Assembly: GCF_004801295.1 (NCBI RefSeq)
Contig: NZ_SSOC01000002.1
Span: 62,001 to 126,000, forward strand
Reading direction: 5' to 3'
Source of the DNA: Pseudothauera nasutitermitis
Lineage (GTDB): Bacteria > Pseudomonadota > Gammaproteobacteria > Burkholderiales > Rhodocyclaceae
Length of the DNA: 64,000 nt
Position numbers and translations under genes: made by a program. Positions 37,772 to 46,585 of the stretch are shown here, piece by piece. The notes below the pieces were generated by a model. The model worked only from the letters and a program-made list of their open reading frames with translations, was not told where the DNA came from and did no database searches. Within the stretch, counting starts at the first letter, position 1; each line of letters opens with the position of its first letter.

Positions 37772-38473
37772 TCAGCGCTCGCGGTTCTGCAGGATCCACT
37801 CGGCCAGATGCAGGTCGAGCGGAAAGGTGACCTTGAGGTTGGTGGCGTCCCCCTCGATCAGTCGCGGATGCAGGCCGGCCGCCTCGATCGCGCTGGCCTC
37901 GTCGGTGACCCCGTGGGCGGATTCCAGCGCGCGGCGCAGCATCACGTAGCGGAACATCTGCGGGGTCTGCGCCTGCCACAGGCGGTCGCGCGGCACGGTG
38001 GCGGCTACGCGGCGGTGGCCGTCGGCCTGCTTGAGCGTGTCGGCCACCGGCACGGCCAGCAGGCCGCCGACCTCGTCGTGGGCCAGTTCGCGCACCAGTT
38101 TGTCGATGTGCCAGGGTGCCAGGCAGGGGCGCGCGGCGTCATGCACCAGCACCCAGTCGGACTGCGCGGCCTCGCCGGAAATCGCCCGCAGGCCGGCCAG
38201 CACGCTGTCGGCCCGGCTGGGGCCGCCGCAGAACAGCGGCACCAGCTTGGGGCCGAGCGCCGACCAGTCGTGGCGCATCCACTCCGCGTCGCCCACCGAG
38301 AGCACCACGTACACCCGGTCGATGTCCGGCGCCGCGCACAAGGTGGCGAGCGCGTGATGGATCAGCGGGCGGCCGAGCAGCGGCAGGTACTGCTTGGGCT
38401 TGTCGGCGCCCATGCGGGTACCGCTGCCGGCTGCCGGGACGATGGCGAAATGGCGTGGATGGAAGTTCTGCAT
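37772..38473 (-). CDS. ispD: 2-C-methyl-D-erythritol 4-phosphate cytidylyltransferase
   Basis: A 233-residue enzyme transferring CMP to methylerythritol phosphate. The nucleotide-binding loop is IVPAAGSGTRMGADKPKQYLPLLG near the N-terminus; VHDAARPCL, the TVPRDRLWQAQTPQMFR segment and DEASAIEAAGLHPRLIEGD follow. Start at 38473 fits the family; the frame to 38557 adds 28 residues not typical of IspD. Confidence 0.96.
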   Translation of the reverse strand: MQNFHPRHFAIVPAAGSGTRMGADKPKQYLPLLGRPLIHHALATLCAAPDIDRVYVVLSVGDAEWMRHDWSALGPKLVPLFCGGPSRADSVLAGLRAISGEAAQSDWVLVHDAARPCLAPWHIDKLVRELAHDEVGGLLAVPVADTLKQADGHRRVAATVPRDRLWQAQTPQMFRYVMLRRALESAHGVTDEASAIEAAGLHPRLIEGDATNLKVTFPLDLHLAEWILQNRER

Positions 38474-38571
38474 GGGGCCGGATTCTAGGCGAGACGCCGG
38501 TTTGGCGCCATCGACGGGCTTGGCGCGATGTTCTAAAGTGACGGGCCCGCGACCCACCCGCCGATCCGCCC

Positions 38572-39846
38572 ATGCCCTTCTCGATGCCCTTCGACATGGA
38601 ACAAGCCCAGGCCTTTCTGATCGCCGTGGGCATCGGCCTGCTGATCGGCCTGGAACGCGAGCGGGTGCCCTCGGCGCGCGCCGGCCTGCGCACCTTCGGG
38701 CTGGTGGCCATGTTCGGCGCGCTGGCCGCGCTGCTCGGCGAGCATCTGCACAGCATCGCGCCGCTGGCCGTGGGCATGGCGGCGATCGGCGCGATGATCA
38801 TCGCCGCCTACCTGCGCCATCCGGACCCTTCCGACCCCGGCACCACCTCGGTGGCCGCGCTGCTGGTGTGCTTCTGCCTGGGCGCGGCGGTATGGTACGG
38901 CTATGCCACGCTGGCGGTGATGCTGGCGGTGGGCACCACCATCCTGCTGTACTTCAAGGCGCAGCTGCGCGGCATCGCCACCCGCCTGCGCCCGCGCGAC
39001 TGGATCTCCATCCTGCAGTTCAGCGTGCTGTCGGTGGTGATCCTGCCCATTCTGCCCGACCAGGAATTCGGCCCCTACGGCGCGCTGAATCCCTACCAGG
39101 TTTGGTGGATGGTGGTGCTGATCTCCGGCGTCAGCCTGGCCGGCTACGCAGCGCTGCAACTGGTGGGCGCGCGCTACGGCGCGGCCTTCGTCGGCGTGTT
39201 CGGCGGGCTGGCGTCGAGCACCGCGACCACGCTGGTGTATGCGCGCAACGCGCGCGCCGAGCCGGGCATGGCCTCGATGGCGGCGCTGGTGATCGTGCTC
39301 GCCAACCTGCTGATGGTGGTGCGCGTCACGGTGATCGCCCTGGTGGTCGCCCCCGGCGTGATCGGCCAGTTGCTCACCGTGGTGCTGCCCGCCCTGCTGC
39401 TCGGCGTGATCGCCCTGCTGTGGAACTGGCGGCGGCTGAGCAATGGCGGCGAGGTGGTGCTGCCGCAGACTGGCAACCCCACCGAACTGCGCACCGCGCT
39501 GGGTTTCGGCGCGCTGTACGCGCTGGTGCTGTTCATCGCCGCGTGGATGGCGGAGATCGCCGGCAACAGCGGACTGTACGTGCTGGCGGTGGTCTCCGGG
39601 CTGACCGATATCGACGCCATCGCGCTGTCCAGCCTGCGCCTGTTCGCCCTGGACAAGCTCGACCTGGCGCCCACGGTGATCGTCATCGGCCTGGGCATGG
39701 TCGCCAACCTGGCCTTCAAGACCGGGCTGGCGGTGGTGATCGGTGGGCGCGCGCTGGGCAGGAAGGTGCTGGGCGGCATGGGCGCGGTGGCGATCGGCCT
39801 GGCCCTGGGCATCGCGTGGAGCGCAATCGGCGCGCCAGGCCTATAA
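38572..39846 (+). CDS. MgtC/DUF4010 membrane protein
   Basis: A 424-residue polytopic protein. The N-terminal half is MgtC/SapB-like (LIAVGIGLLIGLERER, RAGLRTFGLVAMFGALAALLG, about 15-150), the C-terminal half DUF4010 (GVFGGLASSTATTLVYARNAR, SGLTDIDAIALSSLRL). About 12 transmembrane helices. MgtC proteins bind and inhibit ATP synthase or affect magnesium handling; for the fused form no function is proven. It is divergent from ispD. Confidence 0.85.
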   Translation: MPFSMPFDMEQAQAFLIAVGIGLLIGLERERVPSARAGLRTFGLVAMFGALAALLGEHLHSIAPLAVGMAAIGAMIIAAYLRHPDPSDPGTTSVAALLVCFCLGAAVWYGYATLAVMLAVGTTILLYFKAQLRGIATRLRPRDWISILQFSVLSVVILPILPDQEFGPYGALNPYQVWWMVVLISGVSLAGYAALQLVGARYGAAFVGVFGGLASSTATTLVYARNARAEPGMASMAALVIVLANLLMVVRVTVIALVVAPGVIGQLLTVVLPALLLGVIALLWNWRRLSNGGEVVLPQTGNPTELRTALGFGALYALVLFIAAWMAEIAGNSGLYVLAVVSGLTDIDAIALSSLRLFALDKLDLAPTVIVIGLGMVANLAFKTGLAVVIGGRALGRKVLGGMGAVAIGLALGIAWSAIGAPGL

Positions 39847-39886
39847 TCCCGCCCTGTTCCGCGGTTTTCGGCATTTTCAGCCCGCC

Positions 39887-40714
39887 ATGGCCAACGCTTC
39901 GATCCGTCCCGCCACGGCCGCCGGCCACTACTATCCCGGCGATCCCCTGGTGCTCCACGCCCAGTTGAGCGAACTGCTGTCCACCGCCGTCGCGCTGGAA
40001 ACCGTGCTGGCGCCCAAGGCGCTCATCGTGCCCCATGGCGCCTATCTGTATTCCGGTCCGGTGGCCGCCACGGCCTACGCCGCGCTGGCACCGATGCGCG
40101 AGCAGGTGCGCCGCGTGGTGCTGCTGGGCCCCGCCCATCACAGCCAGTTCGAAGGCTTCGCCCTGCCCGCCGCGCAGGCCTTCGCCACCCCGCTCGGCGC
40201 GGTGGCGCTCAGCCGTTCCCACTGGCTCGCCCTGCAGAAGCGTGCCGACTGCGTAGTGGACGACCACGCGCATGCGCTGGAACACACCCTGGAAGTGCAA
40301 CTGCCGTTCCTGCAGACCGTGCTCGGCGGTTTCGAGCTGGTGCCGGTGCTGGTCGGCGCCGCCGGCCCGGAGGCGGTGGCCGGCCTGCTCGACGAGCTGT
40401 GGGGCGGACCCGACACCGTGGTGGTGGTGAGTTCCGACCTGTCGCACGATCTGAGCTACGAACAGGCGCGCCATTGCGACCGCGCCACCATCCGCCAGAT
40501 CGTCGATCTGGGCGCCAGCCTGACCACCGAGCAGGCCTGCGGCGCCGCGCCGGTGAATGGCCTGCTGCGGGCCGCCACGCGCCACGGCCTGGATGCCCAT
40601 CTGCTCGATCTGCGCAACTCCGGCGATACCGTCGGCGGGCGCGAGCGCGTCGTCGGCTACGCCAGCGTGGCCTTCTGCGAATCGCCGCAGTATGCCTGCC
40701 GTGCCTGCCACTGA
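39887..40714 (+). CDS. MEMO1-family protein (AmmeMemoRadiSam system protein B)
   Basis: A 275-residue MEMO fold protein related to class III extradiol dioxygenases. It has IRPATAAGHYYPGDP, LIVPHGAYLYSGPVAATAYA, LLGPAHHSQFEGFALP and SSDLSHDLSYEQARHCD. In bacteria it occurs with an AMMECR1 protein and a radical SAM enzyme; the modification they carry out is unknown. The AMMECR1 gene follows with a 23-nt overlap, but no radical SAM gene is in the window. Confidence 0.88.
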   Translation: MANASIRPATAAGHYYPGDPLVLHAQLSELLSTAVALETVLAPKALIVPHGAYLYSGPVAATAYAALAPMREQVRRVVLLGPAHHSQFEGFALPAAQAFATPLGAVALSRSHWLALQKRADCVVDDHAHALEHTLEVQLPFLQTVLGGFELVPVLVGAAGPEAVAGLLDELWGGPDTVVVVSSDLSHDLSYEQARHCDRATIRQIVDLGASLTTEQACGAAPVNGLLRAATRHGLDAHLLDLRNSGDTVGGRERVVGYASVAFCESPQYACRACH

Positions 40715-41303
40715 GCGCGACGAATCTCTCGGTGCGCTGCTGCTGGCACGTGCCCGCGCGGCCATCGGCCGGGCGCTCGGGCGTGCCGTCGAACTGCCCG
40801 ACGACCCCGCGCTCGCCGTACGCGGCGCGACCCTCGTTGCGCTCAGCGTGGATGGCAAGCTTCGCGGCCGCGCGGGCGGCGCGCGTCCCGTGCGTGCGCT
40901 GCGTGACGACGTGGCCGCCAACGCGGTGGCCGCTGCGCTGCATGCGCCGGATTCCGTGCCGCTGGCCGCAGCCGAGCTGGATGCACTGCGCATCGAGGTC
41001 GCGCTGCTCAGTGAAATCGAGTTTCTCGATTTTGCCGACGATGCGGCCCTGCTCGCCCAACTGACGCCTTTCGAACACGGCCTGATGCTGTTCGGCGGTT
41101 GCCGGGGGGCGAGCTTTCTTCCCGGCGACTGGCGGCACTTCCCGGACCCCGGGCGCTTTCTCGCCGCGCTCAAGGCCAGGGCCGGTGTGGCGGCCGAACG
41201 CCCGGCCGGCGCGCTGATGGCCGCGCGCTATCGCGTGCGGACGTGGTCGGAGTCAATGCATGTCCAACCAAGGGAATATGCCGGCGCTGATCCACGGGCG
41301 TGA
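40692..41303 (+). CDS. AMMECR1-family protein (AmmeMemoRadiSam system protein A)
   Basis: A 203-residue AMMECR1 domain protein with KLRGRAGGARPVRALRDDVAANAVAAA (about 47-73), LRIEVALLSEIEFLDF and GLMLFGGCRGASFLPGDW. The family hallmark LRGCIG reads LRGRAG here, so the surface cysteine is missing. ATG at 40692 or GTG at 40701 both lie within the end of the MEMO gene, implying coupled translation. Confidence 0.82.
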   Translation: MPAVPATERDESLGALLLARARAAIGRALGRAVELPDDPALAVRGATLVALSVDGKLRGRAGGARPVRALRDDVAANAVAAALHAPDSVPLAAAELDALRIEVALLSEIEFLDFADDAALLAQLTPFEHGLMLFGGCRGASFLPGDWRHFPDPGRFLAALKARAGVAAERPAGALMAARYRVRTWSESMHVQPREYAGADPRA

Positions 41304-41372
41304 TCTTTGCGCCTTGCCGGCCCCGCCGCCGCGTGCCATGCTCGAAGCGTTCTCCTTCCCCGCCGCGCGACC

Positions 41373-42047
41373 GTGAAACTACGCCATTCGTTGATCAGCA
41401 TCCCCACCGCGCAGACCTGGCTGGTGGCCCTGCTCTGCCACGCGCCGGACGTGCGTGCGCTGGCCGTGATCCTGCGTCCGTTTTCGGTGCCCGAGGAGCA
41501 GGAGCGCGAGGACGAAACCAGCTGCGCGCTGCAGGCCAGCGGGCACGCCACGCTGACGCTGGATCTGCTGACTCCGCATGAGGAAAGCCGCGACCCGGAC
41601 ATGCGCTTCGCCGTCTCCCAGCTCGCCTTGCGCGCCGAGGGCGTACGCGAGTGGATCGCCCATCAGCCGGGTCTGGGCAAGCTGCCGGTGGGCCTGGTGG
41701 CTTCCGGCACCGCGAGTGCCGCGGCGATCCGCGCGGCGGCCCGTGCGTCCGAGGACTATCAGGCGCTCGCCTGTCAGGGCGGGCGCCCGGATCTGGCCGG
41801 AGTCAAGCCGCTCGGCATGCTGCGTGTGCCCACGCTGATCGTCGCCGGCGGGCAGGACCCGGGGCTGCCGATGCTGCGCCAGTCCTACGAGCACATCGGC
41901 TGCGAGCGCGACTGGCAGGAACTGGCGGATTGCGACGACAGCTTCGCCTCCCCCGCTGCGCAGACCGCCTTCGCCCGTCTTGCCGACGATTGGCTGACCA
42001 GCCATTACGAAGCCGAAGCGCTTCCCGCCGCCTCCGACGCGCCCTAG
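41373..42047 (+). CDS. Alpha/beta-hydrolase-like protein with degenerate catalytic residues
   Basis: A 224-residue protein resembling the dienelactone-hydrolase-like group often encoded near or fused to phosphoribosyltransferases: LTLDLLTPHEESRDPDMRF, GLVASGTASAAAI, QGGRPDLAGVKPLGMLRVPTLIVAGGQD. The usual nucleophile elbow G-A-S-T-G reads A-S-G-T-A, with Gly at the serine position. The usual catalytic His region reads DCDDSF. It probably lacks hydrolase activity. GTG 41373 is the likeliest start; TTG 41307 is possible. Its stop overlaps the convergent binding-protein gene. Confidence 0.65.
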   Translation: MKLRHSLISIPTAQTWLVALLCHAPDVRALAVILRPFSVPEEQEREDETSCALQASGHATLTLDLLTPHEESRDPDMRFAVSQLALRAEGVREWIAHQPGLGKLPVGLVASGTASAAAIRAAARASEDYQALACQGGRPDLAGVKPLGMLRVPTLIVAGGQDPGLPMLRQSYEHIGCERDWQELADCDDSFASPAAQTAFARLADDWLTSHYEAEALPAASDAP

Positions 42048-42934
42048 GGCGCGTTCAGCGCCTCCGCGACCGATTCGACCGCGTTGCGCAGTTCTTCCAG
42101 CGGATCGTTGCCTTCCGCCGGAATGAGCACCGGCACCGCGCCCGCCGCGCGCACCGCCGCATCCAGGGCTGGTGTCAGCGCGCGATGGTGGAGCACCACG
42201 CCGATGCCTTCCGCGCGCAGGCGCTCGCCCAGTTGCGCGGCGGCCTCGTCCGTCCACGCTTCGTCCTCGCGTACGTCGCGGCCGGCCAGTTCCAGGTTGA
42301 AACCGGTGACGAAGTAGTCCAGGCGCTCCGACAGGGTGAATACGACCGGGTTGTCGGCCTGGGCGAAACGCCGGCCGGCGCCGGCGGCCAGCTCCACCAC
42401 TGCGCGCTTGAACGTGGCCAGGCGCCCGGCGATGCCTTCGGCGTCGGCCGGCGACAGGCGGCCCAGGTCGCGTGCGACGACGTCCGCCATGCGGCCGAGG
42501 TTGGTCGGGTCCAGCCAGGCGTACAGGCCGTCGGCCTCGCCGCTGCGCAGCGCCACGCCGGGCAGCGCGCCATCTACCGGACGCGCCGCGTCCACCTCGA
42601 CGACGCGCACGTTGGCGCGCCGCGCGTGCGGATAGAGCACGTCGTCCGCCCACACCGAACGCAGCCCGACCACCGCGTCGGCCTGGCGTGCGGCGGCCTC
42701 GAAGGCCCCTGCCCCACGCCCGCCGAGGAAGGAAGCATGGCGCGTGGGCGGCAGCGTGGCCGGCACCACGCGGGTGATTTCGATGGCGCCGCCTTCCGCG
42801 AGACGGGCGGTGATCGCATGGGCCACCGGATGCGCGGTGAGCACGCGGACGGCCGGCGTGCCGGCAGCGGCGGCCGAGGCGGATGCGCCGGCCAGCAGCC
42901 CGAGCGCGACGAACAGGATGTTCACGGTTTTCAT
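42044..42934 (-). CDS. Divergent ZnuA-like substrate-binding protein, canonical metal ligands absent
   Basis: A 296-residue exported protein (signal peptide 1-23, ASAAAA). It has the cluster-9 metal-binding-protein layout, including GLYAWLDPTNLGRMADVVARDL and a C-terminal helix. One His in PTRHASFLGG could match the first ligand, but the second ligand site reads LYAWLDP instead of HxWLxP and the third reads LSERLDYFV without His. It is the last gene of the eight-gene run and overlaps the permease gene by 4 nt. It may bind another ligand or aid transfer to the transporter. Confidence 0.78.
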   Translation of the reverse strand: MKTVNILFVALGLLAGASASAAAAGTPAVRVLTAHPVAHAITARLAEGGAIEITRVVPATLPPTRHASFLGGRGAGAFEAAARQADAVVGLRSVWADDVLYPHARRANVRVVEVDAARPVDGALPGVALRSGEADGLYAWLDPTNLGRMADVVARDLGRLSPADAEGIAGRLATFKRAVVELAAGAGRRFAQADNPVVFTLSERLDYFVTGFNLELAGRDVREDEAWTDEAAAQLGERLRAEGIGVVLHHRALTPALDAAVRAAGAVPVLIPAEGNDPLEELRNAVESVAEALNAP

Positions 42935-43830
42935 GAGACTTGCCCCTTGAGCGCCGGCACGGTGCCGCGCGCGATGGCCGCGAGCGCGAACAGCGTTCCG
43001 GCGAACAGGATGATGGCCGCGCCCGAGGGCACCGGCAGTGCGAGTTCGATCGGCAGCAGGATGCCGGCCAGCGTGCTGAGCGTGGCGAAGGCCACCGACA
43101 GCCAGAAGAAGCCGCGCAGGGAGCGGCTCAGCAGCCGTGCCGAGGCAGCCGGGATGACCAGCAGCGCACCGACCAGGATGGCGCCGATGACCTTCACCGA
43201 GGCCACCGTGACCACGGTGACCAGCGCGACGAACAGGTAGTCCAGCAGCTTCACGCGCACGCCGCGCACGGTGGCCAGCTGCGCATTGAAGCTGGCCAGC
43301 ATCATGCGGTTGTAGAGTGGCAGCGCCAGCACGGCGACCAGCGCGGCGACCACGGCGAGCACGACCAGATCCTGCCCGTTGACGGTGAGCACCGAGCCGA
43401 ACAGCACGTTTTCCAGGATATGGATGTTGACCCGCCCGGAGAGCAGCAACAGCAGGCTGCCGCCCAGCGCCAGGGATACCGAGAGGAACACGCCGATCAG
43501 CGTGTCCGGGGTGAGCCCGGTGCGGTTGCGCAGGAAATTGAGCAGGATGCCGAACAGCAGGCAGTAGCCGAACAGGCTGCCGTAGGGGCCGGTGTACGGC
43601 TCGCCGAGCAGGATGCCGATGGCCACGCCGGTGAGCGCGGCATGGCCGACCGCCTCGGAAAAGAAGGCGAAGCGCTTGACCACCACCAGTGTGCCCAGGC
43701 CGCCCAGCACCGGGCCGATGATCAGCCCGGCGAGCAGCGCGCTGACCACGAAGCCGTAGGCCATCGACGGCGGCAGCCAGCCGGCCTCCGCCAGACCCTG
43801 CACGAAGACGCGGAAGTTCTCGTAGCTCAC
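42931..43830 (-). CDS. Metal ABC transporter permease (ZnuB/ABC-3 family)
   Basis: A 299-residue membrane protein with eight or so helices: FVVSALLAGLIIGPVLGGLGTLVVVKRFAFFSEAVGHAALTGVAIG, a PDTLIGVFLSVSLALG loop, and KVIGAILVGALLVIPAASARLL. This is the ABC-3 permease for Zn or Mn. GTG at 43830 with AGGAGGG upstream overlaps the ATPase stop by four bases; the long frame to 44109 runs through the ATPase gene and is a shadow. Confidence 0.92.
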   Translation of the reverse strand: MSYENFRVFVQGLAEAGWLPPSMAYGFVVSALLAGLIIGPVLGGLGTLVVVKRFAFFSEAVGHAALTGVAIGILLGEPYTGPYGSLFGYCLLFGILLNFLRNRTGLTPDTLIGVFLSVSLALGGSLLLLLSGRVNIHILENVLFGSVLTVNGQDLVVLAVVAALVAVLALPLYNRMMLASFNAQLATVRGVRVKLLDYLFVALVTVVTVASVKVIGAILVGALLVIPAASARLLSRSLRGFFWLSVAFATLSTLAGILLPIELALPVPSGAAIILFAGTLFALAAIARGTVPALKGQVS

Positions 43831-44675
43831 TGGACTACCCTCCTGTCGCTGCGCGACATCCTCCCCAAGGGCGGGTGAGCGCCCCCGTCGGGCGGCCGGG
43901 CGGGGGCGCTCACTGCCGCCTCCAGCGCCGCAGCGTCCGCTGGTTCGCGGTTCTCCTGCGCCGCCGTGCGCGGGCGCGCGGAGAACAGCGCGAGCAGGCG
44001 TTCCGGCGCCAGCACTTCGCGCGGCGCGCCGTCGAACAGCACGCTGCGGTTCAGCCCGCTGACGCGGTCGGCCAAGCGGCCGACGGCTTCCAGGTCGTGT
44101 TCCACCCACAGCACGGTCACGCCGTCGCGGCGCCAGTCGCGCAGCAGGTGTTCGAACACCGCGAAACCGGCCTCGTCCAGCGCCGCCATCGGTTCGTCGA
44201 GCACCAGCAGGGCGGGATTCGGAATCAGGCTCTGAGCGAGCAGCACGCGCTGGCGTTCGCCGCCGGACAGCGCGCCCATGCGGCGCAGGCGCTTGTCCGC
44301 CATGCCCACGCGGTCGAGCGCGGCGTCGATGTCCGCCATGCCCTCGCGCGGACGGCGCAGGAAGGCCGGACGGCGCTGCGTGGTGGCGCGCATGAAGTCT
44401 TCCACGCTCATCGGCAGGCCGCGGTCGAATTCCAGCGACTGCGGCACGTAGCCCACCGTGCCGGGCGCGCCCGGCCAGTCGATGGCCAGCCGGCCGCGAT
44501 GCGGCATCTGGCCCAGCAGGGCCTTCACCAGCGAACTCTTGCCGCCGCCGTTGGGGCCGACCAGCGCGTGCACGCTGCCGGCCTCCACGCTCAGGCGCAC
44601 GTCGCGCAGGATTTCGGTGCGCCCCAGGGTGAGGCCGACGCCGTCGAAGCGGATGCGCGGGCCGCCCGCCGTCAT
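43827..44675 (-). CDS. Metal ABC transporter ATP-binding protein (ZnuC-like)
   Basis: A 282-residue ABC ATPase. Walker A GPNGGGKSSLVKALL (about 39-53), Q-loop YVPQSLEFD, signature LSGGERQRVLLAQSL, Walker B LLVLDEPMAALDE, switch WVEHD. The C-terminal ~45 residues (AAQENREPADAAALEAAVSAPARPPDGG) form a low-complexity tail beyond the domain. It overlaps both neighbours by four bases. Confidence 0.92.
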   Translation of the reverse strand: MTAGGPRIRFDGVGLTLGRTEILRDVRLSVEAGSVHALVGPNGGGKSSLVKALLGQMPHRGRLAIDWPGAPGTVGYVPQSLEFDRGLPMSVEDFMRATTQRRPAFLRRPREGMADIDAALDRVGMADKRLRRMGALSGGERQRVLLAQSLIPNPALLVLDEPMAALDEAGFAVFEHLLRDWRRDGVTVLWVEHDLEAVGRLADRVSGLNRSVLFDGAPREVLAPERLLALFSARPRTAAQENREPADAAALEAAVSAPARPPDGGAHPPLGRMSRSDRRVVQ

Positions 44676-45613
44676 TGCGCGGCCTCGCGGATGGCGCGTA
44701 CCACGGTGGCCAGGTTGCGCGCGGTTTCGCGTTCGAACTTGTCGATTTCGTATTCGCCGTAGGAGATGTGGGTGAGCGGATAGAGCTGCACGCCGGCCTC
44801 GCGGCGGATGGTGTCCACGTAGGCCGAGGGGAAATCCATCTCCGAGAAGATCACCTTGACGTCCAGGCCGCGCAGGCGGTCGATGGTGCCCTTGAGCTGC
44901 GCCGGGCTGGGTTCGATGCCGTGGGAGGGTTCGACCACGGCGGTGACTTCGATGCCGAATTCGCGCAGCAGGTAGTCGTAGGCGCCGTGGATGGTCGCCA
45001 CGCGGAACTCCGCGTTCGGCACGCCGGCCAGTTCGGCCAGCGCATCGGCGCGCAGTTGGCGCAGGCGGCGTGCGAAAGCGCGTGCGTTGGCCTGGTAGGC
45101 GGCCGCGTTGGCCGGGTCGAAGCGCCCGAGTTCGCGCGCGATGGTGTTCACCTGGGCGATCGACGCGGTCACCGACAGGAAGGTGTGCGGATTGACCACG
45201 GTGCCGGAACCCGCGCGCCCGGCCAGCCCGGTGGCGGCCAGCAGCGGCACGTCGGCGTTGGATTCGATGACCGGCAGGTTCGGTTTCTCGCTGGCAGCAA
45301 TCATGCGTTCGGCGAAATCGTCGTGGCCCACGCCGTTGACCACCATCACGTCCAGCGTGCCGATGCGCTTGATGTCTTCGGCGCGCGGTTCGTAGGCGTG
45401 CGGGTTGAAGCCGGCGGGGATCACCGGCACCACCTCGGCCAGATCGCCGACGATGTTCGCCACGTAGCTGTAGTACGGATGCAGCGTCACGCCGATGCGC
45501 AGCGGCTTGTCGCGTTTCGGCACGGCGGCGAACACGCGGGCCGGCAGCGCGCAGGCCAGGGCCAGCCCGGCCAGCATGCGGCGGCGCGGGAAGGAAGGGA
45601 GAGCGTCGGGCAT
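44672..45613 (-). CDS. Zn/Mn-type ABC transporter substrate-binding protein
   Basis: A 313-residue periplasmic protein with a signal peptide that includes RRRMLAGLALACALPARVFA, possibly Tat-dependent. The cluster-9 metal ligands are visible: PHAYEPR, VVNPHTFLS, TIHGAYDYLL and SEMDFPS. It lacks the His-rich loop of E. coli ZnuA. It delivers metal to the permease encoded next. Start ATG 45613 has GGAG upstream; it is 67 nt after the preceding membrane-protein gene. Confidence 0.9.
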   Translation of the reverse strand: MPDALPSFPRRRMLAGLALACALPARVFAAVPKRDKPLRIGVTLHPYYSYVANIVGDLAEVVPVIPAGFNPHAYEPRAEDIKRIGTLDVMVVNGVGHDDFAERMIAASEKPNLPVIESNADVPLLAATGLAGRAGSGTVVNPHTFLSVTASIAQVNTIARELGRFDPANAAAYQANARAFARRLRQLRADALAELAGVPNAEFRVATIHGAYDYLLREFGIEVTAVVEPSHGIEPSPAQLKGTIDRLRGLDVKVIFSEMDFPSAYVDTIRREAGVQLYPLTHISYGEYEIDKFERETARNLATVVRAIREAAQ

Positions 45614-45680
45614 GGAGACTCCACGTTGAGGCGTCCGCGCGCGGCCGCCGGGTTGGACGGGAAACGGGCCGGCGGCCCGC

Positions 45681-46247
45681 TCAGTGGCGGTGGCGTGTTG
45701 CGCCGGCGTCGAAATGGGTGACCACCTGCTGCCAGCCGCCGTGGACGAGGTATTCGGTATCCAGGCGCGCGGGCGGGGATGCCGAGGGGGAACGGTTGAG
45801 CCAGATGTCGGCTTCGCCGGCATCCGCCGGTCCGGACAGCCGCAGCAGCATCGAGCCGGCGACCTCGGGGGCGGCACTGAGGCCCAGGTAGGCGCTGGCC
45901 GCACCGTGCTCGATCAGCGTCCAGGCATGGTCCCCGCGCCAGGCGGTGCCCACGTCGGCGACGAAGGGCGGCAGCAAGGCCTCGGCGAGTTCCGTCACCG
46001 CAGGCGGCCGATCGCCGAAATCGGCGAGTTCTCCGGGCACCAGGCGCAGGTCGGCGTACAGGCCCTGCTCCGCGGCGAGCAGATCGTCGCGGGCATCCAG
46101 CTGGTGCGCGGCGACCTCGATGCGCTGCGCCGGCGTCTGGCGTGCGCCGATCACCGCTGCGGCCAGCGCCACGATGACGGCGCAGGCCAGCGCGACGAAC
46201 AGTGCTTCATGCCCCGCGCCGGCGGGGCGGACGACTTGTTCCGCCAT
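45681..46247 (-). CDS. Single-pass membrane protein of the metal-uptake operon (DUF6162-like)
   Basis: A 188-residue protein with one N-terminal membrane helix (about 14-36: LFVALACAVIVALAAAVIGA) and a periplasmic region rich in alpha and beta. It contains IWLNRSPSAS and a C-terminus GATRHRH with three basic/His residues that might bind metal. I think it belongs to a family (DUF6162) found beside zinc ABC genes, but that is from memory. ATG 46247 overlaps the previous stop (TGATG). Confidence 0.7.
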   Translation of the reverse strand: MAEQVVRPAGAGHEALFVALACAVIVALAAAVIGARQTPAQRIEVAAHQLDARDDLLAAEQGLYADLRLVPGELADFGDRPPAVTELAEALLPPFVADVGTAWRGDHAWTLIEHGAASAYLGLSAAPEVAGSMLLRLSGPADAGEADIWLNRSPSASPPARLDTEYLVHGGWQQVVTHFDAGATRHRH

Positions 46248-46585
46248 CACTCGATCTCGGCGTGGTCGATTTCCACCACGTGGCCGGGGCCGGCATCGAA
46301 AAGAATGTAGAACTCGCCCTTCGGGCGGTTGAACACCAGCGTGGAGTCGGCGCCCAGCTTGCCGTTGATCAGGATGGTCTCGTCGTAGGCGATGACGTCC
46401 AGGGTGACCCCCGGTGCCTTGCTGCCGTCGGAAAAGCCGCCGGTGCAGCGGATGCGCTGCGCGTCCACCGACTCGCAGGTACACACCGGGTTGTGCGCGG
46501 CGGCGGCGCCCGCCAGCGCGCACAGCAGGCCACCGGCCAGGGCGCGTGCGAGCGTGGCGGATGTGCGGCGGAGGGTGGGGGTCAT
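46247..46585 (-). CDS. Small exported protein, unknown function
   Basis: A 112-residue protein with a signal peptide (to AAAAH, about 29). The mature part starts HNPVCTCESVD and has a further Cys in RIRCTGG, then a beta-rich segment (TLDVIAYDETILINGKLGADST and EFYILFDAGPGHVVEIDHAEIE). The N-terminal His plus CxC could bind a metal such as zinc or copper. Its position inside a metal-uptake operon supports such a role, which is an inference. Confidence 0.75.
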   Translation of the reverse strand: MTPTLRRTSATLARALAGGLLCALAGAAAAHNPVCTCESVDAQRIRCTGGFSDGSKAPGVTLDVIAYDETILINGKLGADSTLVFNRPKGEFYILFDAGPGHVVEIDHAEIE

